Of a stretch of DNA of 64,000 nucleotides, positions 1-12,642 are shown one piece after another. The position numbers were made by a program, and so were the translations under genes. Under the pieces are notes generated by a model that had not been told where the DNA came from, made no database searches, and saw nothing but the letters and a program-made list of their open reading frames with translations. How positions within the stretch are numbered: position 1 is the stretch's first letter; each line of letters begins with the position of its first letter. Origin of the DNA: Zarea fungicola (Eukaryota; Ascomycota; Sordariomycetes; Hypocreales; Cordycipitaceae); assembly GCA_900169235.1 (NCBI GenBank), contig FWCC01000181.1:62001-126000 (forward strand). Direction: 5' to 3'.

Positions 1-3000
1 GGGCCCTGATGACTGACACTGGACATTTTCCCACCCGGATATCTGGATTAATTGAATGAGGTCATTTGCTAGATCTAGGAATACATTTTTTTTTTTTAAA
101 AAAAAATGAATCCCATGTTTGTTAACGTCAGCTTCGCTTGCTGCCAGGCTTGCTTGCAAATGATTTATACGCAGCCAAGGCTACATCCAAGTATCGCAGT
201 CTGGCGAGCAACTTATTAAAACGATCAAGAAACAACATCTTTTCTTAGAAAACACGGTGAATTCTTCCTGGAATGTTTTCAGATACAGTACTATACATAT
301 TAACTTGAGGTTCGTTTCAGCAGAAGCCCTGTTTCTTTGACCAATGCTAGATGCACACGTAGGTTATGGCGGGTATATTTACATCTGAATAGTGCCTTGT
401 AAAATGATTAAAAAACCGTATAAGATCAAGCCAGTAGAGTTAAAACCTGAAGAAAACATGCCTACAAATGACATTGCGTGACGGGCGTTCCCGCCTTCCG
501 CAACAGAACCAGCTCATGTAGCAAATCCAATTCCGCGTATAATAATATTCAAGGATTATTTACCAAATGATTGCATATGTGTAGAAGTCGATTTAACTGT
601 ATAGATTACTCGCGCGCTACCCGTGTGATGGAGGAAATATTGTTAAAGGAACGCCGCACAACCATGCCCCGAATGCCAAAATTGATGAGTGATTTGTCTC
701 ATGTACACTCGAGTTCCAATCCAAAGATTCAAATTATTAATATTAGAATGTGACTATGTCAATTAACAGGATTCATTACCCTTGTACTCTGTTTCTTGCT
801 GCTGCTTTAGTCTCAATTGTATGCGCTGCTCTCACCAAGTCGACGAGACAAAAACAAATCAGATGCCAGGCATGAAAGGAAAGGATATAACCGAATCATG
901 GCATCGGCAAAACATGAAAAAAGCAAAGCCGTACCATAACCCGAGGCAGTGTATTTCTGGCAAAAGGGATCTGGATCAGGGGCGGTTGACGCCTCGATCG
1001 GAGCGGCCGACCACAGTTGACTGATGTACATCGCGCGCCGTTGTAGCTTTTTGAGAGATAACATAGTGTTGGCCCGAAAAAGAAAAGAAAAACAAGTCAC
1101 AACTAGATCATGCCATGTCTCAGCACGGTAGCGTGGGACTGAGGTGCAGGATAGTATTGCAGTTTGTACCAGTACCTCGCTCTGTCTATCAGACCGTTAC
1201 CCATGGTGTTGGGATCCTGTTATTTGTCATCTCGCTGTGTTACAGTACGTTGAAAATTTTGCTTCTTCGTTCTCTGCTCTCACTGACTGAGACAGAAAAT
1301 GACATGTTCCCTGGCGCTTGACGTCGTACTGTCCCTGTTACGTTGGACGAAACAACAACGTCAAAGCACCCGGGGAGACTACCGATTGAGCATGGCACGG
1401 CTCTTCTCTATTCTTTGGTACGCGTAGTATCATTACAATCCGTGATATGAGGGTGCTGCGCGTATGCTGCCAGACATAAACTTATTTTCCTGGATTTCTC
1501 CGTTGCGACACTGTTCTACATTTTAAAGTTGTGTCTTGCATCTCAGACCCCTAAGCAGGGCTGTAAAACAAGAGCATCACACTCACTGATAAAGTATCAA
1601 ATAGGCCATGTAACCTCACGTGGCCACCGTGTTATGCGACCATCTCATTCTGATCTCTGCGGCCACCCAGCACTGTCTTTGGGAGGGCCTGGGGGAATCC
1701 TCGCTTTGTTCAATAAGCCCGAAATCTTGGTTGAACCTCGTGAGATATGCCACTCTCTCAGCCATAGCTTCGTCAATGCCGGAGGCTTACTAGAGTGTGA
1801 CGATCCTGGCCTGCGGTCAATCCCTCCGCGACAAATGATAGTTATATTATGTAGAGAGTGGCCTTGCCTCTTTTTATTCAGTTTAGCGTGAGGCTTGAAA
1901 TATGTCAGTTTGTCTGGGTGTTTTCCTTGGCAAGTTTATTAACTGGGCCTTGTGTGTAACTACAAGAATAGCTTTGCACTGAGTAAATCCTACCGCTGAC
2001 TGGGCTTTCTATGCTTGCAGGCGGAAGAGGCGGCCCGCTGCCTGCAGAGTGCGCATTGGATAAACACGGCACCAGGCTCATTAACCAAAGATGATGAAAG
2101 TTTTTGCCAGGCTGTACGTGTCCCCGCCCGCCTGCAGTGGTGTTGGGCAGCAAAGCCTTGCAGCCAGGCGGCACGGCACGTCTTCATACACATACGAACA
2201 AGTAAGAGTAGCCACCAGCGGGACACATTTACGTCCAGAATAAGCACGGCAACCCGTCTTGACCCGTTGAGAGACCGCCACGTTGATTGACCGAGTTTTC
2301 GCAGAGACCGCCAAACCAGCCCCTCCTCAAGCACTTGCTGACAAAGTACCCGCATCAGGTCATTGCCAGAAAGGCGGTGATTCAGTCCTTGCATTGGTAC
2401 CTCGGCAGGTTTTGCTGCATCCACCATACAGCCAACATGATGCTGAGAACATATTGGGAACTTTCTACGCTACGACATGTTCACCAGGTAGTGGTGCGTT
2501 TCGGCAACGCAAGTGGCGTGGAGCAAATGTGTTCGGTTCTTCAGCAAAAGTACGGAGTACAAGCCGTGTGTTAGGTGTAGACGCCAAACATGAGCTAGCA
2601 ATTGGTGTGAAGAGCAGGCTCTCAGCAAGTCTGGGATGCCAGCAACGGCTGATGGGGCAAATGCTGCCCACTGTCTGGGTTATTGGGTTCGTGGCGCCCA
2701 AGGCCTGCATGAACCGACCACTGAACTGTGTCTCCAAAGCTGCGCCCCCAGTGTACGAGATATTGAAGAGGGCCTCCTAACTGCCGCTAACAATGCACGC
2801 CATATGTAAGTTGCTGTACTAGCCTGCTATTAGTAGACAGGTTGGGATGAGCTGGGGCCGGCACATCTACGGCGCCCGTGATCTTGTTTCTGGACAAATC
2901 CTTGCCAGCGGCTAAGTAATTAAAGGAGGATGCTCGTCATAGCCACTGAGTCTGCTGGATCACCCAAGCCGTCTCATCCCTGGTGACTTGTTTATTAAAA

Positions 3001-6000
3001 ACACAAAGCTCTCATATTAGTGTGACCACCCACTTCTCTTGTGGGAAGAAATTTCACTTCCGAGGTACATAGCTTTGCAGTTGTGGCCACCGGAAAGCGG
3101 AAGTTGAGCCGGAGGATATTGCGCAATTAGAAACACGTTTTTGCTCGCGGCTCATTCCCTTGCACCCCCAATCATGTGCCACCATTGGGTTCATTGTGAT
3201 AATTGGTTGGTGAGATTCTGGCGCAAATCCCAGTCCATTCATGGAATATTTGGGGGCGGGGACGGCAAAGCAATTATTCTCACTTTTCAGCTGTTGCATT
3301 GGTGGTAAATAAAGCAGCCAACACCCAAAGGCCAGCCAAGTACTTGCTTGCACGACGCGCAAAACATCTAGTTTATATATTCTCTACAGAAGATTAGCAT
3401 CCGATAGACGTATCGGGCACAGTGCGCCAATACGCTGGCCTCGTGATTGCCTCCTCTGAATGTACATGCCTGCTCTGTGAGGCCTACAATTATTAACTAC
3501 CAGTAACTAGTTAGCTTCAGAGGTCGAGAGAACAATTGAATTGTTTCTCTTATTTTTAGCGCCAATCTCCAATGAGAGTTAGTCTTGTGCTAGCCGCAGC
3601 CACAACTCGCCATCCCCATCTCCAAGAAGGTTGTCAAAATCCCCACTGCAGTGGAGCAGCCTCACGCCTCTTGCGGACCTCGTTTTATTATCTCCCTCTG
3701 GCAGCAATTAAACCTGACCCCATACCTTCGACCTTGAGCCTGGAAGCAAGGACGCTTGGTTGCTAGTAGAAGCACTCTTTATTAGAGTATCCTGGTAATA
3801 AAAACGGTTGTACAGGGCTGCGGGGCTAGTTGTCTACCTATCAGCCAGGATATGGACTGCAAAACTTTCCAAGTTGCCACGAGGAACAATATTGCGTTGC
3901 AGAAGCCTGGGGCATTCTCCACTGAAAGTTTCTTCTCTAAATGTTCCACAAGAAGGAAACAGGTTGACATGCCGGGGAGGCTGGCGTGGATGGCTTTGTT
4001 GCTCGATATGCTAGAATGCTACGACCTATGAAACTTCGGCGTGCAAAAAAACCAGATGGCAAATTCTGGGCTCACACAGCCCGTTCTCGATCCAGTTGCT
4101 TGTTAACAGGCAACTCTACTAGAAGGCTGAGGCGGATGGTTTTTCGATTTTTTTTTTGGACTTCCGACAGGATTCCCAAATTACTTGGTTGAAAACTTGG
4201 AAGTACCTAGAAGCGCAAATTGGCGGCGCCGCAGCGGCGTTGCAAAATGAGCTGCATGACCGGATCTTGCAGGTATCCCTGCAACGTGAGATGAGAGGGG
4301 CCAAATATAATAATAGCGACAACAGCATGGTGAGTGTTGACAAGAGCGAGGATGATGCCAGTAATTTCGCTTCGATGAGTAAGCCAATAGCGGCACGAAT
4401 ATCATTATTATAAACGAGCCGTGATGCTGTGAATCCACAGTGCCTGTCTGTGACTCGAGTGTCATCCACGATCCCTTGTAGATCCGCCCGCCGTGGACGT
4501 CGTCATTTAACATTTCATTTCCTGGCGTCATAGCTGCCGCTGGCTATAGGCACGCGCCACTTGTCACGTATGTACAACAAGGGAAAATGGATACCAGTAA
4601 GTAGCTGCTCGTCATCTCAAATCCTAGTAAGCCATTTGGGATCCTTGGACATTCTGACGAAGCGACTGAAATGTTCCGTGGACAGCGACCGATATACTTG
4701 CTGCACTTTCGCCATCCACTAGTTTGTTACAGTCAGCTGGCCAAGCAAAATCGTATGCAAGATTGCCAGCCCTGTGCTTTTGCGACGGATCACTGCGGGT
4801 CCGCGTACAATATGGCCCTTAAGTTGTTCAGGAAATCATTGTGTTCACCGGCCGGAAAGTTTGCCACGGAGTAATAATAATATTGAGCCAATTGCCAAAC
4901 AATAGGTTGTACTGGTCTGATTGAGGAAAAAAAAAGAGTTATCAAGAAACCTGTGCGAGAAATTGGGGCTGCTTGAGACCTGCGGTAGTGAGAAGCCGTC
5001 GATATTAGTTACTAGGGTTTCTACCATTAGGTTCGCCACGCGGGTGCAAAACCAGGCCCTGACTACTCATCCTTGGTTTAACGTTGAGGACATACTACCC
5101 TGTCGATATTGATGTCATGTGGCCAATTCCTAATGAAGCTCAATTAGTCGACCGCTCACTGAGGAGGATACGAGGCAGCGACACATGTATCGCGGCCTGA
5201 TCTCTGCAAGGCGACGAAGGGAAGGGTGTGGATGCTAGTGTATTGCTGGGATGAATCTTGGCGCACTCCAAATGCATTAATACCTACGGAGAGGTATCCA
5301 CGACGTCTTTGACCTCGAAGTTCGGGGCACTGGGCTTATGACTATCCTGAGGGCTGGCTTTGGGGTGTGCGGAGCTAGCAGAAGCGGGAGCAGTCACGGT
5401 GAACGCTAACCACGTAGCCAGAGTAAAGCCAGTGCCTATTAGTTAGACTAGCCACCACCTGCAAAAGCCTTTGCATGATACTGGTAGTCTTCGACGAGGA
5501 AGCCATCAGTGATGGAGTAACATGGCTTGGTCACATTGAGAAGCATGCATCTCGCCAATATCACCTGCCAGTGGAGTTCCATGGTGGTGCCCGGTTCACT
5601 GTAGGGTCATGCACTCCATCCGCATCTTGCATGACGGTGGCAGTGGCCAGAGCGCACACTGAACTTGATCGACTTATAATTAGTATGTGATGGTACGGCG
5701 GCGCCGTGGACAGAATAAACGTTTGTCTCGATGAGGCGTCTGCACGTTGAATCTATTTCTGGGGTCGCGGAGAGACTACTTAATCAATGGCAGCCACGCG
5801 CGCTCCACGGTTAACACTCAAAAACGGGCATTATGAGCAGCGACAAAGATATTCAAAAGACCACAGCCGACCCACGTCTCCTCTTCTCTCTTTTGCCTAT
5901 TCTGCAGGCAGCTTTCTTTTTTGGGGTTCTGCGTTGCGCTTTTCGGATGCATTGGAGGGCGGGGAGGGGGGGCGACTTGCAGGGGCTAGCCCGCCATGGT

Positions 6001-7020
6001 CGTAGTGGGTGTCCGTTCCCGACGGTATGGGAAGTTTTGGGCTGCAACGCCACCACCTAGACAGTTGAACGGGCGTCGCGCGGTACTCGTAATGCAAGTG
6101 AGAGCAGGGTTGGGCGCGGTGAGCAGAGGCGGTGGGGAGGTTGCCGAGGGTTGCAGGCAAGACATGAGTGACGGACTGAGGCACTGTACTGTAACGGCAA
6201 GGTTCATGGGGGGTGCATTTTGTCCTGTCTCTTGCATGTATCAGTGTGCTTGCAGTGTACTTGCAGTTTGCTTGCAGCAAGTTTACGCATTCCTGCATTG
6301 CATACTGGGTTCTCACACTTCTTTCTGACATGAGAGAAGGGGCTTGGTGATGCAGCCGTCGGTCAAACGATTGCGGCCGTGAGCGTCGGGAACACATTAT
6401 CTTGTAGTGTCCAATGGCACAAGCTAGAAATCAAAAGCTCTCTGCCTGACTCTGACGAAGTAGATAAAGCCGACAGATGGCAGCGGCAGCCGTTTTGTGC
6501 TTGACGAAGCGGTATAGAAGACAGGAGAGATACTGCGCTACAGACCGAGCGGCGCTGACCTCTCCACAGTAACCAACCCAAGGGATCCCAGGTACCCAAG
6601 CAAAGCAGGCAATCAAGGTGGCACAACATTGATGCTGTGAGCAGTCAATGTTATTGCTACATGCGGGTTTGCAATCTGCAGCGAGATCGCCAACGCAGCA
6701 GCCATGGAGCAAGCATGGATCGAGCATGGACGCAGCGCTGTTGTTAGTTGGGCCGCTGCATGGATGCCACACCGAGTTATGGAATTCGGGCGCAAACAGA
6801 CATAATGGCATGGCGTCGCTGCAGGCGAATATGTCTGTTAGAGTGTTTTGATGGGTTGTGATATCATTGAAATAGTAGAGGATGTCATTGCGTTGCATGA
6901 AAGTTTATCATAAACTCAGATATTTGTCTGCACAAGGGCTGCTAGTAATGCCTGCCAAGATAGGTACCAGCTGTTTTGGTACACACCAGAGGCTTGTCCT
7001 ACCCAAATAGGTACCTTGCG
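1..7020. other. Spacer without a supported gene
   Basis: I see no gene here. Reading frames longer than 60 codons exist on both strands, but most start at non-ATG codons, overlap one another and match no family I recognise. A T-run/A-run junction lies near 88-107. One copy of the 11-mer GTACGGAGTAC lies at 2550-2560. A frame at 4156-4413 (+) reads as fairly protein-like but has no ATG at its start and an equally open antisense frame, so I do not call it. Short direct repeats around cttgcag occur near 6248-6280. Confidence 0.5.
2550..2560 (-). repeat. GTACTCCGTAC motif copy
   Basis: Reverse-strand copy (reads GTACGGAGTAC on plus) of an 11-mer found four times in this window, always in spacers. 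Confidence 0.85.
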
Positions 7021-9718
7021 TAGTACTCCGTACAATCTGCCAACCAAAAACAAAAAGTGACAAGAGACACAGCGTGAGACCAGACAAAAACCAAACCAAA
7101 CCAAACCAAAACCAGGCGCCGCCCCACTGCTCATCCAGCCCGCTGGAACACTAATAATTATATCTGATACGTACCAGACTGAAGGTGTCACAGTTAGCAC
7201 GGCCCATTTGAGGTTGCTAGGAACTAGGTAGCTGCTACCAGGTCCCCTTGAAGGCTAATGCAAAGCTTCCAGCAGCGCTAAAGTCGCCCTAAAATCAGTT
7301 GCCGGCAGTGGCCCGTGGCTTTGATAGTCTGTCTCGAGGTACGAGGCTGGCACCTCCACCGCCTGCCACGGCCCGGGTCACTTTTACCTCCACGCCGCCG
7401 GAACATGGGGCCTGCCTCCTCCATGGCACTGGGTCTGGGCGGTGCTGGACCCAGTACCAGACAGACCCCAAAAAAATATCCCGGCCAACCTCACTGGCCA
7501 GAGTCACCACCTCCAGCAAACACAGAAACAAGTCTGTCCCCAGCCCTCTGTTCCTGGTTGCTAGGCTCACTTGCCCTTCATGTCTTCATTGTCTTCCCAC
7601 TTGTGGCACTAGCCTTGCCCATTGGCCTTCTAGGCTTTGCATACAAGCACGACTCCTCCCCCATTGCCCACCGCCTCGTTATCTTTTTGTGCCTAATACG
7701 TAGCCTTGGGCCGACCGACTCTCACCACCGCCCAGCCGCTGGGCGCTATGATCCAGGGCCCCCCAGTCTCCAGCAAAGCCACTAACGCTATGCCCGACTC
7801 TTCACGAGGCTCACATCCATCGTCTCGGGTCGCTTCCGCTGCTTTGGATCCCTACTAGCTGTTGCACATCATAACCAGAGCAAGTCGCCACCACAACTCC
7901 AAAGAAGCCCGGCCAGCGGGGCACTTCGCTTCCGCTGGGTTTGTTTCTTACCTTTCTCATGCCACCAGCTGCCCGGTGCCCTAGGATTCGCGTCGTACCC
8001 GTCTCCCAAGATCCTACCTGCTCCAAGGCCGCTCCCAAAGGGCAAAAGGAATATGCCCGTCCAAGCTTGTTATCCGGCATCCTTAAGTCAATCATCCGAA
8101 CGGTAGAGCTCGCATGGTCGTCACGTTATCGCCTCCAATGCTATCAGAACAAAGAGTGCCGTATCTGGAGTATGTTGATGATTCCTCAAGTCTTCGACTG
8201 CTCAATCTTCAATACAAGTAGTTTGGTTTGGACGCTTCAGTGACCACCCAATGGTACATATCCAAGTCCAGCCTCTCTGATACCTTGTTCGAGAGACACA
8301 TGGAGATGGGTGCCAGTTATTAGCCTTGCCAGGGTGCAGGGGAGGGGTGTAGAGAGTAGTGTGGGTGTCCTTTGTATGTACTTTTATTGTATCCGTACTG
8401 GGACGGTATGGACCATAGCACAGCGCTAACCGGACTCTGCTCTTTGGTGATGAGATCACTCTGAAAGACAAAAGCCATATTTCTACCCCCTGTTTGTGGA
8501 CTGTTGGAGAAGTTGAGACCCATGCCCCCAAAATCATCCTGGCCACTCAAGTTCCTTGTTCCAGAAAGAAGCATTTCTACCAGATACGCTCGCTTCGTCG
8601 GTCCTTCTTCTCCTTGACACTTGCTTCACACGATTCGTGTGTTTGTTGGAACTTGATCTGGTACCGCCACCGGGCTTCTTATGCTACGTATATGTTTGGC
8701 TAGCCTATTATTTCTCGAGAGATTCTTTGACGCTAGGCGTGGGCTGTTGAAAAACTGGCATAGTCGACTTAGCCAACTTTGCTGTTTGGCTGACCTCTGA
8801 GCAACGAGTTTGACTGCAGTCTTTCTGCTGCTCGCAGCACCATTAACCCGTCTTTCACCCGCAGCCTCATTGAATCCATTCTTTTCTGATACAGTCTGTG
8901 ATTTGCAAAGTGTTGGTAAGTTGATCTGCGCCCTGATTATCCATCATTCGAGCCCAGATACCATGTTGCACGTCAGGTGCCCCCATTTCTCTCACATGTC
9001 ATAAGGGAACAAGTGGCTGCCTACCTTGATGCTTAGGCAAATACTATTAGCATTGCAAAATAGAGCTAACTCGGGATGTCCTACGAAGATACACAGTATT
9101 GTCTGCGGAATAGCTTCATATAGTTAACCACTTAGTTAACCATTCTTGCGGGTCAGGTTGCTCGACATTGAGCGCAGCCTGCCTTGGTCAACAGCTCGCT
9201 TTATGCCAGTGTAGTCTCTGACCAACCTTCTCTCGTCGAAGTATCAGTCGGGCATAGCATATTATCTATAGATCCACCGCATTTCTGTCGACTACTCGAT
9301 TTTGAGCGCCTGCGGGGTCAAACGATCAACTGTAGCGGCGGCGAACGCTGCTATTTAGGTGCCGACAAGCGACCACTCCGTTCTTCCCAGCTGGCCAACA
9401 TTACTGGGACTCGTTGGGTTCACAGCCCGAACCAGTCCCAAATACGCCGTGGACATCCTGGCGAACTCCGGTATCAGCCTGTGGCAGCAGGCACCGCCAC
9501 CAACCGCCCACAGCCCTGGCACTGCTGCTGCCGGCGACTCTTCCACATCAACAACACCAAACTCACCTAGAACACCAGTTACGCCGCCGTGGTCGACAAA
9601 GCAGATTGGTACCGGAACAACGCCAAAGGGCTCTGCTCTTCGGGACTTGGTAGCCCTTCCGCACAGTCATCAATGTGCTTATGCTCACGGCCCACCGAAC
9701 ACAGGGCGTCAGGTCTCG
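7021..9718 (+). promoter_or_regulatory. Probable promoter and long leader of the bZIP gene
   Basis: This stretch precedes the bZIP coding region and is rich in C and T from about 7300 to 8900, as fungal promoters and leaders often are. It contains GTACTCCGTAC at 7023-7033 and a CCAAA microsatellite at 7091-7113. A consensus splice donor GTAAGT sits at 8916-8921, with possible acceptors further on (for example a CAG near 9192), so an intron in the 5' leader is plausible. Short upstream ATGs lie near 9203, 9673 and 9681; the last two open frames overlap the presumed start at 9719. The transcription start cannot be placed from sequence alone. Confidence 0.35.
7023..7033 (+). repeat. GTACTCCGTAC motif copy
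   Basis: Exact 11-mer copy upstream of the bZIP gene, next to a TAGGTACC sequence. Confidence 0.85.
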
Positions 9719-11377
9719 ATGTCACAGAAGGGACCTACCGCTGATCCTGCTTCACACCCGCCAGTGACATCGCCTGTCAAGTATGAGCATGTCTCCCCGC
9801 GCACGCGTCCAGCACACCTCAGCCATCAGGATGTTCTGCAAATGCAGGAAGCGTCAACAGGGAATGGGCAAACTTTGGGAGCGAATAGCCAGAGTAAAAG
9901 TCTTGGGATGTACAGTATCCTGAACCCGACTGAAACATGTACAAATACTCGTGAGGGAGGACTTCGACAACACTGGCAGGAGTCGGATCAGGTTGCTAGG
10001 TCGCGTACGTCATTACCACCCGGAGTACATGGACAGGGAGAAACAACATCAGTCTCGCTACCAGGAACACCAGGAGTGAGCACCATCCCAAAGCCTCAAG
10101 CACGACCACCAATTTCAGGAAGGAACTCGCCGGCGACAGGATATCCGTTTGCTGCGACGAACCAACGGCGGCCACCGAGTCCCGAATCGTTGCAAGGAAG
10201 CACTCATCCTGAGGCTGAATTGAGACGACCGCCGCTTCAGTCCGGCATTGCTGGTACGAAACGTCCATTTTCGTATGCAGGTGATGGACATCTGGAACTC
10301 AAGCCTCCCCATTATAGCCACCACCATCCATCGAGTAGTCTTCCAAACGCTGGCACGATGGTATCGCCTTTGAAGGCCCCTACGCAGCCAGTACCACCGA
10401 TGGATGGGAGACACGGAGCGCCTGGGCCACTACCCTCAGGCGACTTTGAAAGATACGCAGATGGGCCGCACTCACACCCTCAACTCCATCAAGGTCACCA
10501 TCTTTCTCATGGTGGAGCGCCGCAAGCTGTAACCACTGCTGACGGCGGGCCAGCATGGCCAGATATGATGCGTCGGCCAGGTCTTGGAGGCCCAATGATA
10601 ACCTCGGACGGGCAGCAAGCTTTTATGACTCTGCCAGGCAGCGAAATACCAATTCCAGTTCAGGTAGATTACTCCCAGGCGTCTAAGAAAGCCGACGAGA
10701 AACGCCAGCGAAATGCAAAAGCCTCGACTCGGCACCGGAGGAAGAAGAAGAACATACAGGAGGAGAATGTTCGTATGCTGCAGGATCTTAAAGACGAGCA
10801 AGACAGCATGGCTCAACAGATAACTGCCCTCACTCGTCAGCGAGACTTTTATCGCGAGGAACGAAACCGCCTGCGAGATATCGTGCTCCGTACCCCAGCA
10901 ATCAGCCAGCACGCATCTGGTCCGCCAAGTCCAATTTCAGCCAGGAGTGTCACCTCATACGCGGACCACAGTCCCGCTGGCGGTCAGCCACAGCCCTTAA
11001 CTACGCCGTCGCTAGGCTATCTCAGCGAGGCGTCATCGGTAGAGAGGCCATCGCAGCGGCGGAGGACTGGCGATCATACTGAATACGCGGCCAATTATTC
11101 GACTCAACCTGGCCTACCACCGACGACCCTGCCCCCGATGCAGAGTCACGCCCCAGGTATGCCACCAAGACCGATGTCTGCACACCCAACAACACATCAA
11201 GAGAGGCTTCCACCTCTGAGGGTCATCGACGGCCCACTACAACCTTCTCATGAGATACATACCGGGCACAGCACTCACGAAAGGGACCCAGTGACGGGAG
11301 ATTGGCGACTATCTCAGCCCAGGCCCTATGAAACTGGCTGGGCGACACCCCGCCACATCGACAACCACCAGCGATAA
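9719..11377 (+). CDS. bZIP-domain transcription factor
   Basis: Predicted nuclear DNA-binding regulator of 552 aa in one exon. A bZIP basic region is visible with the N-x7-R signature (N332 to R340, surrounded by Lys/Arg), followed by a heptad series L357, M364, L371, Y378, L385 that would form the dimerising coiled coil. The rest is Pro/Ser/His-rich and probably disordered. A short GMYSILNPTE-like motif near residues 60-80 resembles motifs I associate with fungal transcription factors. The start is uncertain. The same frame is open back to a TAG at 9356-9358, but its first codon there is GTG, and 9719 is the first in-frame ATG. An upstream spliced exon could add up to about 120 residues, because an acceptor-like TTTAG ends at 9358. 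The target genes and specific bZIP subfamily are not recognisable. Confidence 0.8.
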   Translation: MSQKGPTADPASHPPVTSPVKYEHVSPRTRPAHLSHQDVLQMQEASTGNGQTLGANSQSKSLGMYSILNPTETCTNTREGGLRQHWQESDQVARSRTSLPPGVHGQGETTSVSLPGTPGVSTIPKPQARPPISGRNSPATGYPFAATNQRRPPSPESLQGSTHPEAELRRPPLQSGIAGTKRPFSYAGDGHLELKPPHYSHHHPSSSLPNAGTMVSPLKAPTQPVPPMDGRHGAPGPLPSGDFERYADGPHSHPQLHQGHHLSHGGAPQAVTTADGGPAWPDMMRRPGLGGPMITSDGQQAFMTLPGSEIPIPVQVDYSQASKKADEKRQRNAKASTRHRRKKKNIQEENVRMLQDLKDEQDSMAQQITALTRQRDFYREERNRLRDIVLRTPAISQHASGPPSPISARSVTSYADHSPAGGQPQPLTTPSLGYLSEASSVERPSQRRRTGDHTEYAANYSTQPGLPPTTLPPMQSHAPGMPPRPMSAHPTTHQERLPPLRVIDGPLQPSHEIHTGHSTHERDPVTGDWRLSQPRPYETGWATPRHIDNHQR

Positions 11378-12642
11378 ACCGACCTCTTTAAGATGTTCAC
11401 CACGGCGTTTGCAGAAGCAGGAAACCGCCCTTTTGGTTTCCCGTATCCACTACGAGTTCCATTTACATGGATATATTCTTAACATACTCGACACTTTTTA
11501 ATTCATGAAACAGTTCTATTTTCAGTGCCATTTTACATCCTAACAATTTCTCAATAATCCAGAAACGAGCGATACAGAGTGATTTGACGGAACAAGCCGC
11601 GGTACTTGCAGGTTACGCGCATTTGGGCGGCATTTTGCTGATTTGAGATTTAATTGTTTTATTTTGTATTTCGATTTTCCTTTGTTTGGATTTTGCATTT
11701 TTGGCTTGCGAGGAGTTGAACTAAAAGAAACACGGCTACAAAAGGGCGGAACACTCCGAAACTGAGATGGCAGAGGGCAAACCTCACTCTTCAAAGAATT
11801 TGTTATTATTCTGGATTGGTGTTTTTGATTTTGTCATTGTATTGATCTAACTCTCGATTTATTTTACTTTTTTTGGGCGTTAATTCGCCGCGTGGAGGAG
11901 TTAGTTTATGGCCTGGCTTGGATGGATGTGGAAAATATACCCAATCGAAACATGGTTGTGTTTTTATAGCGAGCGAGGATACTTATGGCAGCACAGATTG
12001 AAACCTATCAAATTTGGAATAGTTTAAATATTACTTTATTAATGACAGCTTCACGAGTAAACCAGTTCTAAGGTGTGCCAGCGACGTTGACTTGCAAGCA
12101 CAGTACTATTGCTATTCAGAGTTGCCCTCTACGTATACGCATCATACTGATAACTAGAATTCCGACTAGTTTTAACATGGAATTACCAATTACAACTCCG
12201 GAAGTAGTAAGACCCAGCATAAAACATGGCAATCATCGAACTGCACGCAAGAACACACATTCAAGTTTTACCCCACAGTCAAATTTCTTGGAACAGACTA
12301 GCCCCACATATCTTTCTTAACATGTGGCCTCGACCTCACTCAATTTATCTGATTGGCAAAACACCAGCTAAACGACCGACTGCTGTTCGCATCTTTAGTT
12401 TTGTCGCAAGCCGGCCAGTCTCATCCATCGACTTTCTAATCAAGTCTGGGACTCTTTTCTATAGTAGCAACTGAATCAATCACACCGTTCCACCGATAGC
12501 TATCGGGCCGACCTGAAAGCCACCGAACCACGGCCTGCTAACCTCAACAGCCAGGGGAGGGAATCCAAATCTCTCTACTCGTGTTTTTTTAAGGGAGAAA
12601 CAACACAAAATCAAAGCACGCGCATACGAAATCGATTGCATC
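11378..12642. other. Spacer: bZIP 3' flank and SEC12 promoter
   Basis: Intergenic DNA between two genes on the same strand. The first 700 bases are AT-rich with T-runs, as expected for a 3' untranslated region and terminator. No conserved reading frame is seen. The region just before 12643 should hold the SEC12 promoter, but no clear TATA element was noticed. Confidence 0.5.

Noticed and set aside
4119..4469. Overlapping plus and minus frames that both look protein-like
   Set aside because: The plus frame starts at TTG and the minus frame is its mirror; neither has splice support or a family match.
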